From an uncultured Flavobacteriales bacterium (GTDB lineage Bacteria > Bacteroidota > Bacteroidia > Flavobacteriales_G > Salibacteraceae), in NCBI GenBank assembly GCA_905479105.1, contig CAJQLE010000004.1, forward strand, positions 558,001 through 622,000: a DNA stretch of 64,000 bases, written 5' to 3'. Of the stretch, positions 59,950 through 64,000 are shown piece after piece. Under the pieces are notes generated by a model. That model saw only the letters and a program-made list of their open reading frames with translations, ran no database searches and had not been told where the DNA came from. The position numbers and the translations under genes were made by a program. Numbering within the stretch: position 1 is the stretch's first letter; every line of letters starts with the position of its first letter.

Positions 59950-61203
59950 ATGAAGTTTGAACAATACCGCATAGCTGAAGGAATTAAGACGAGTATAGCC
60001 AAGCTTGGTTATAAAAAACCCACTGACATTCAGTATAAATCCATCCCACCAATTCTAAAAGGTGAGGATGTTCTTGCAATTGCTCAAACCGGTACAGGAA
60101 AGACCGCGGCATTTGTCATACCTATTTTACATCTATTACAAGAACGCAAAATTGAGCGAAGAGCTGATGGTGTAAAGTGCTTGGTAATGACGCCTACGCA
60201 TGAATTAGCACTTCAAGTAAACAGTGTTTTTCAAGAATTAGGAAAACATACTCGCATTACTTCCTATTGCATACACGGTGGAGTGGAGCAAGCACCTCAA
60301 ATTGAGAAGCTCAACGAAGGTGTTGACGTATTGGTTGTGACTCCAGGTAGAATGTTTGACTTGGTCAGTCAAGGAGAACTGCGATTAGGGCGGGTGGAAA
60401 TTCTAGTACTCGATGAAGCTGATCACATGCTTGATCTAGGTTTCATTAAGGATATCCGTGACGTAATGAGACACATTCCTGAGCGCAGACAAACCTTGTT
60501 TTTCTCAGCAACCATAAACGAAGAGATCAAGGATTTAGCCTATTCTTTGGTGCGTAATGCGATACGCATACAGATATCTCCGAAAGATCCTGTTTCCAAA
60601 AACATAGAGCATTCGGTTGCATTTATAGAAATGGATGATAAACGATTCTTTCTTGAAGGTTTTATCAATAATCACCTTGAAAGCAAGATGCTGGTTTTTG
60701 TTCGTACAAAGGTCAGGGCAGAGCGAGTCAAAAAAGCCATGGAACGCGTAGGTTTAATTACAGATACTATTCACAGCGACCGAGAGCATTCTGATAGAGA
60801 GAAGATAATGAAGGATTTCCGCTCAGGAGACTTGAAAGTTTTAATAGCCACAGATGTTAGTGCTAGAGGAATTGATATTCCAAATGTGGAATATGTCATT
60901 AATTATGATTTACCTGAAACCGCAGAGCAATATGTGCATAGGGTAGGGAGAACGGGTAGAGGAACACAAAAAGGCCAGGCTTATTCGTTCTCGAGCATTG
61001 AAGAAAAAGACCTTCTTAAGCAGATAGAGGAAAACTTGGGAAAACCGATTAGTAGACTGATCGTAACTAAGGATGAATATCAACTTACTGTTGATAATAG
61101 CAAAGAGAACCCTCATGATTGGCAAGCCCTAATTGATGATGCAGAGGAGTTTGAGGTCAAGAAAAGAAAGGCCAAGGCCAAGAAAAAGGCCAAAAAGAAG
61201 TAG
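59950..61203 (+). CDS. DEAD-box RNA helicase (RhlE-like)
   Basis: The product has 417 residues from the ATG at 59950. A TTG two codons earlier is less likely. Motif Q is KPTDIQYKSIP, motif I AQTGTGKTAAF, motif II VLDEADHMLD, motif III FSATI and motif VI HRVGRTGRG. The tail (about 380-417) is rich in lysine and alanine (KKRKAKAKKKAKKK), typical of RhlE-like enzymes that work on ribosomal RNA. It is divergent from the other helicase and differs from it by true DEAD residues and a C-terminal instead of N-terminal basic tail. Confidence 0.93.
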   Translation: MKFEQYRIAEGIKTSIAKLGYKKPTDIQYKSIPPILKGEDVLAIAQTGTGKTAAFVIPILHLLQERKIERRADGVKCLVMTPTHELALQVNSVFQELGKHTRITSYCIHGGVEQAPQIEKLNEGVDVLVVTPGRMFDLVSQGELRLGRVEILVLDEADHMLDLGFIKDIRDVMRHIPERRQTLFFSATINEEIKDLAYSLVRNAIRIQISPKDPVSKNIEHSVAFIEMDDKRFFLEGFINNHLESKMLVFVRTKVRAERVKKAMERVGLITDTIHSDREHSDREKIMKDFRSGDLKVLIATDVSARGIDIPNVEYVINYDLPETAEQYVHRVGRTGRGTQKGQAYSFSSIEEKDLLKQIEENLGKPISRLIVTKDEYQLTVDNSKENPHDWQALIDDAEEFEVKKRKAKAKKKAKKK

Positions 61204-61273
61204 TTTTTTTTTAAGTTATAAAATAGCTGAATATGGCTATTGTTTCTCATTTCACATCGCTTTAAGTTGCAAG

Positions 61274-61513
61274 ATGAAATTTGAAGAGATTATGCTTAAA
61301 AGTTATCGATTGTGCAACAGCACTAGGCATAAAGTTGAGAATCATGTCGTCCATGCGGATGATTGTGCTGAATTTGACAAGGCAGAAGAATTGGAATTCA
61401 TTGGATTATGCACTTCCACCAAAGCAGCTATTTCTGAAGCACAAAGACGAGGATACCATCCAGTGAAAGCATGTAATGTTTGCTCACATAGGTGGGATCC
61501 GCTCATGTCTTAA
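61274..61513 (+). CDS. Small Ada-like zinc-binding protein
   Basis: The product has 79 residues from the ATG at 61274. An earlier in-frame start would overlap the helicase gene. The arrangement HVVHADDCAEF, then AISEAQRRGYHPVKACNVC resembles the metal-binding module of Ada and the small proteins with a similar fold. In those, two cysteines in a GYxPxxxCxxC turn and an upstream cysteine/histidine bind zinc. No DNA-binding or methyltransferase part is present. Function unknown. It follows the second helicase by 70 bases and is convergent with the sensor kinase gene. Confidence 0.65.
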   Translation: MKFEEIMLKSYRLCNSTRHKVENHVVHADDCAEFDKAEELEFIGLCTSTKAAISEAQRRGYHPVKACNVCSHRWDPLMS

Positions 61514-61562
61514 ATCTGTTATTGAACTATTATAGGAGAGAAAAGGGTAGAGCAGGGGTTAA

Positions 61563-63713
61563 TTATTCTGGCAATAGAATAGTAACGGTCGTTCCCTTGT
61601 TGACTTCGCTTTCAAGCTTAATGATCCCGCCAAGTTTTGTAACAACCTCTTTACAAAGCGTTAAGCCGAGCCCGGTGCCTACTTCTTTTTCAGTGCCTAA
61701 GGTAGATTCATGACTCAATTCAAAAATCCCCGCTATTTTATCTTTTTGAATACCCACACCGTAATCTTCAATCTTGATTTCAATCCGATCGTCATCCTTT
61801 TCTGCACTCAGATTGATTATACCACCTTGATGACTGAATTTAATGGCATTACCTATTAAGTTCCTCATTAAAAGTTGAATCAAATCAGGATCAGAAATGA
61901 TTCGAAAGTCTTCGTCAACTTCATTGAGAATGCTAATTTTCTTCTCCTTAATAGGAAATTCAAAAGTTTCAACAGCTCTTCTGCAAATCTCACTTATTAT
62001 AATTGTGCTTTTGATAACAACCAATCCACCTAATTGACTTTTGGACCATAGTAGGAGGTTCTCAATAAATCCGTGATTTGCACCGACTGATTTGTTGAGC
62101 TTCAGCAATAACATTTGAATTTCATCATGATTAAGATCTCCACTCGCTGTAAGGTCTAAGATCATTTTTAAAGAATTGAACGGGCCGCGCAGATCATGTG
62201 AAACTATTGAGAAAAGCTTGTCCTTGTCGCTATTAGATCGTTTTAATGCCTCACGTTGCTCTTCAATATGCTGATTCGTTTTCCGAAGGCTTTCATTACG
62301 CGCGATCTTTACTCTATATTCTCTCAGTATGAAAATCAGAATAATCAAAACGAGTAATAAAACAGAGACAAGCGCAATGATTTGTGCTTGCTGAGTTTTG
62401 GCCTCTGAATTTTGTTTTAGAACAGTCAATTTCTGTTTTTCAATTTCTCGCTCTTGCTTTGCAGCTTGATATTGGTTATCCAACATCAAAAGAGCTTCTT
62501 TTTGAGCCGATGAATTGAGGCTGTCGTTCAGATTTACCTTGAGGGCAAAGTATGCTAAGGCTTTTTCAGTATTCCCGAGTCCTTTGTAAGCATTGGAGAG
62601 GTTGTCATAGAGACTAATTTTTGGTCTTACGTTATTCACGGATTCGGTGATAAGGATCGCTTCTTGAGAGAGCTTTATAGCATCTTCATAATTACCGAGT
62701 TCAACATTTATCATCGATAAATTAGCCAAAGTCATCACGGTATGTGGCTTATGATTAATTGACCTGGCTTTTGCAAGAGCAGAAAGCATAAGGTCATAAG
62801 CAAGTTTATATTGCTTGAGATCATAATATGTCAAGCCTAAGTTGTTCTTTGATAAAATCTCTACATCTTGATCACCGAGTCTTGTGCTAATTTCAATTGA
62901 TTTATTAAAAAGTACACTTGCTGTATCTAGGTTTTTAAGTCTTCTATATGCTGAACCCAAATTATTATAGGCGCCAGCCCATTGAATTTCTGGCATATGC
63001 TCCATCTTTAGATCTATGGACAATTGAAAGTATTCTCTAGACTTTTCGTGATAATTTAGCTTCGCATACAGTGATCCAATATTGCCATATAACCTCCCTA
63101 GCTCAACATGATTCTGAAGCACTTCATTGATCTCTAGAGCTTTTTGGTAGGTGAGTATGGCATTTTCAATTTCATTGATTTGAGAATATACCAACCCTAG
63201 ATTATTGTAAGAACGTGCTAACCTTGATGAGTCATTAAGTTCTAAAAGAATACTTATAGCCTCTGTGTGAAGTTTAAAGGCTGCTGATTGCTCACCATTA
63301 AAACATTCGTAAATGCCTGCAGTAGTTAATACGTCAGCTAGCCTAGCTTGATTTCCTGATTCTTGAAATATGTGCTTAGCATTGTCAAGATTTTGAAGCA
63401 CATCATCTCTGGATCCTTGATGCCTCAGTTGATAAATCCCTATGCGCATGAATGCCATTCCTTGCAAATCGATCAGATTATAATCTTCACGATATTGCGT
63501 CAATAGCAGTGCACTTTGAAACCAACCTAACGCAGAGTCGTTTCCGGTTCGCTCATATTCAGAACCAACCTTAATCATGCAATATGCTTTCAAGGAATCG
63601 TCTGCAGTCGCCTCTATTAAACGAATCAAACTATCTGCAACAGCATTAGTTTGACTCTGAGTGCAAAGGGCAGAGGTGATTAAAAAGCAAGAGAGTAGAA
63701 AGGCCTCTTTCAA
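61563..63713 (-). CDS. TPR-containing sensor histidine kinase
   Basis: The 716-residue protein begins with a signal-type leader (FLLSCFLITSALCTQSQ). About eight TPR-like repeats (about 40-400) follow, with phrases such as ARSYNNLGLVYSQINEIENA and LGRLYGNIGSLYAKLNYHEK. A transmembrane helix lies near 445-465 (IIALVSVLLLVLIILIFIL). The kinase has a phosphoacceptor H-box FSIVSHDLRGPFNSLK, N-box NLIGNAIKFSHQGG, D-box DYGVGI and G-box GTGLGLTLCKEV. The periplasmic TPRs are the likely sensor. No response regulator gene is adjacent, so it is an orphan kinase. This architecture is common in Bacteroidota. Confidence 0.93.
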   Translation of the reverse strand: MKEAFLLSCFLITSALCTQSQTNAVADSLIRLIEATADDSLKAYCMIKVGSEYERTGNDSALGWFQSALLLTQYREDYNLIDLQGMAFMRIGIYQLRHQGSRDDVLQNLDNAKHIFQESGNQARLADVLTTAGIYECFNGEQSAAFKLHTEAISILLELNDSSRLARSYNNLGLVYSQINEIENAILTYQKALEINEVLQNHVELGRLYGNIGSLYAKLNYHEKSREYFQLSIDLKMEHMPEIQWAGAYNNLGSAYRRLKNLDTASVLFNKSIEISTRLGDQDVEILSKNNLGLTYYDLKQYKLAYDLMLSALAKARSINHKPHTVMTLANLSMINVELGNYEDAIKLSQEAILITESVNNVRPKISLYDNLSNAYKGLGNTEKALAYFALKVNLNDSLNSSAQKEALLMLDNQYQAAKQEREIEKQKLTVLKQNSEAKTQQAQIIALVSVLLLVLIILIFILREYRVKIARNESLRKTNQHIEEQREALKRSNSDKDKLFSIVSHDLRGPFNSLKMILDLTASGDLNHDEIQMLLLKLNKSVGANHGFIENLLLWSKSQLGGLVVIKSTIIISEICRRAVETFEFPIKEKKISILNEVDEDFRIISDPDLIQLLMRNLIGNAIKFSHQGGIINLSAEKDDDRIEIKIEDYGVGIQKDKIAGIFELSHESTLGTEKEVGTGLGLTLCKEVVTKLGGIIKLESEVNKGTTVTILLPE

Positions 63714-63813
63714 ATGTCTAGGTTAAAATACAAAACACGTATCGTCAATTAGCCATAGGCTTTGATTAGATATTATCAAATCTTCAGGAAAATCCAATGA
63801 GCTGGCTAATATT

Positions 63814-64000
63814 TTACAACTGAGCTTTTACCCAACGCAGTATTTGCTCATCACCATCTACAGTTCTGACCTGCGCCAAGTAAACTCCAGCAGGGAGCTG
63901 ACGAACTGAGATTGAACCATTAGGATTATTATGACTAGCAACAACTTGACCAGCAAGATTGATAATATGCACTGATTCTATTTCAACACTCGATTGAATA
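63814..64000 (-). CDS. T9SS type A C-terminal sorting domain, 5' part beyond window edge
   Basis: Only the last 62 residues are visible, in a frame that stays open to base 64000. The segment SVHIINLAGQVVASHNN, then SVRQLPAGVYLAQVRTVDGD ends in LRWVKAQL, followed by TAA at 63814. The pattern of a hydrophobic strand, LPAGVYL and a C-terminal VKA/QL tail is the type A Por secretion sorting domain. The protein is therefore surface-secreted by type IX secretion, but the functional domain lies outside the window. Confidence 0.85.
   Translation of the reverse strand, partial: IQSSVEIESVHIINLAGQVVASHNNPNGSISVRQLPAGVYLAQVRTVDGDEQILRWVKAQL

Overview
The window reads as chromosomal DNA of a marine-type, gliding or T9SS-bearing member of the Bacteroidota. 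The base composition is moderately AT-rich by eye, and genes are packed tightly on both strands. Several intergenic regions carry the Bacteroidota promoter element TAnnTTTG, and Shine-Dalgarno sequences are rarely visible. There is a 283-residue primary sigma factor of the short Bacteroidota form. Two proteins carry type IX secretion C-terminal sorting domains: a type B (CHU_C) protein at 52276-55233 and a partial type A protein at the right edge. TTG and GTG start codons are common. I see no prophage, insertion sequence, CRISPR array, rRNA operon or integrative element, so this is mostly core-like chromosome with scattered lineage-specific genes.

Layout, left part. Positions 1-8836 are mostly minus strand: a BatA-like von Willebrand protein cut by the edge and its upstream tandem SiaB-type kinase, a YkgJ cysteine-cluster protein (plus strand), two small membrane proteins, a PhoH2-type PIN/ATPase, a glycosyltransferase, an LptF/LptG permease and a START-like protein. 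A tRNA-Met(CAT) with its own promoter and terminator follows at 9013-9086. Positions 9211-12986 hold two dehydrogenases converging on an alkylglycerol-monooxygenase-like hydroxylase and a seven-helix membrane protein, possibly a lipid-modifying group. Dihydrolipoyl dehydrogenase, a membrane/protease cluster (DUF4389, DUF4870, M48), a SpoU methyltransferase, acetyl-CoA synthetase with a thioesterase, an alpha/beta hydrolase, a FabH-like ketosynthase and an Lrp regulator take the window to about 23 kb.

Middle part. At 23-30 kb are an isolated N-terminal fragment of an acyl-CoA-synthetase fold, an acrylyl-CoA-reductase-like enzyme, a surface protein, a RecQ helicase and an M14 lipoprotein peptidase. 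At 30-40 kb are an FKBP isomerase, a fatty acid desaturase, PhzF, an AI-2E exporter, a BaiN-like flavoprotein, a CvfB-like S1 protein, the divergent dps/oxyR oxidative-stress pair and typA. At 40-45 kb are RNase D, a two-gene ergothioneine cassette (egtB-egtD), a 2-keto-4-pentenoate hydratase-like enzyme, a DUF427 protein and a WPHHFD protein.

Right part. At 45-52 kb are a DsbA-like protein, a LysE exporter, a leaderless binding-protein fold, a peptide transporter, an acetyltransferase, a PPK2/DUF2237/histidine-rich trio and a prohibitin. The T9SS type B adhesin-like protein and rmuC follow. From 56.6 to 61.5 kb lies an RNA-centred block: an RRM protein, the primary sigma factor, a DEAD-box helicase with a long leader, a small protein, a second DEAD-box helicase and a small Ada-like zinc protein. 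A TPR sensor kinase and the tail of a T9SS type A protein close the window.

No unmistakably new multi-gene system stands out. The most unusual items are the fused double-SiaB kinase, the isolated ANL N-subdomain protein, the seven-helix HDxxH protein beside the lipid hydroxylase, the leaderless binding-protein fold in an exporter operon, the histidine-rich protein ahead of PPK2, and the long structured leader of the sigma-factor-linked DEAD-box helicase.
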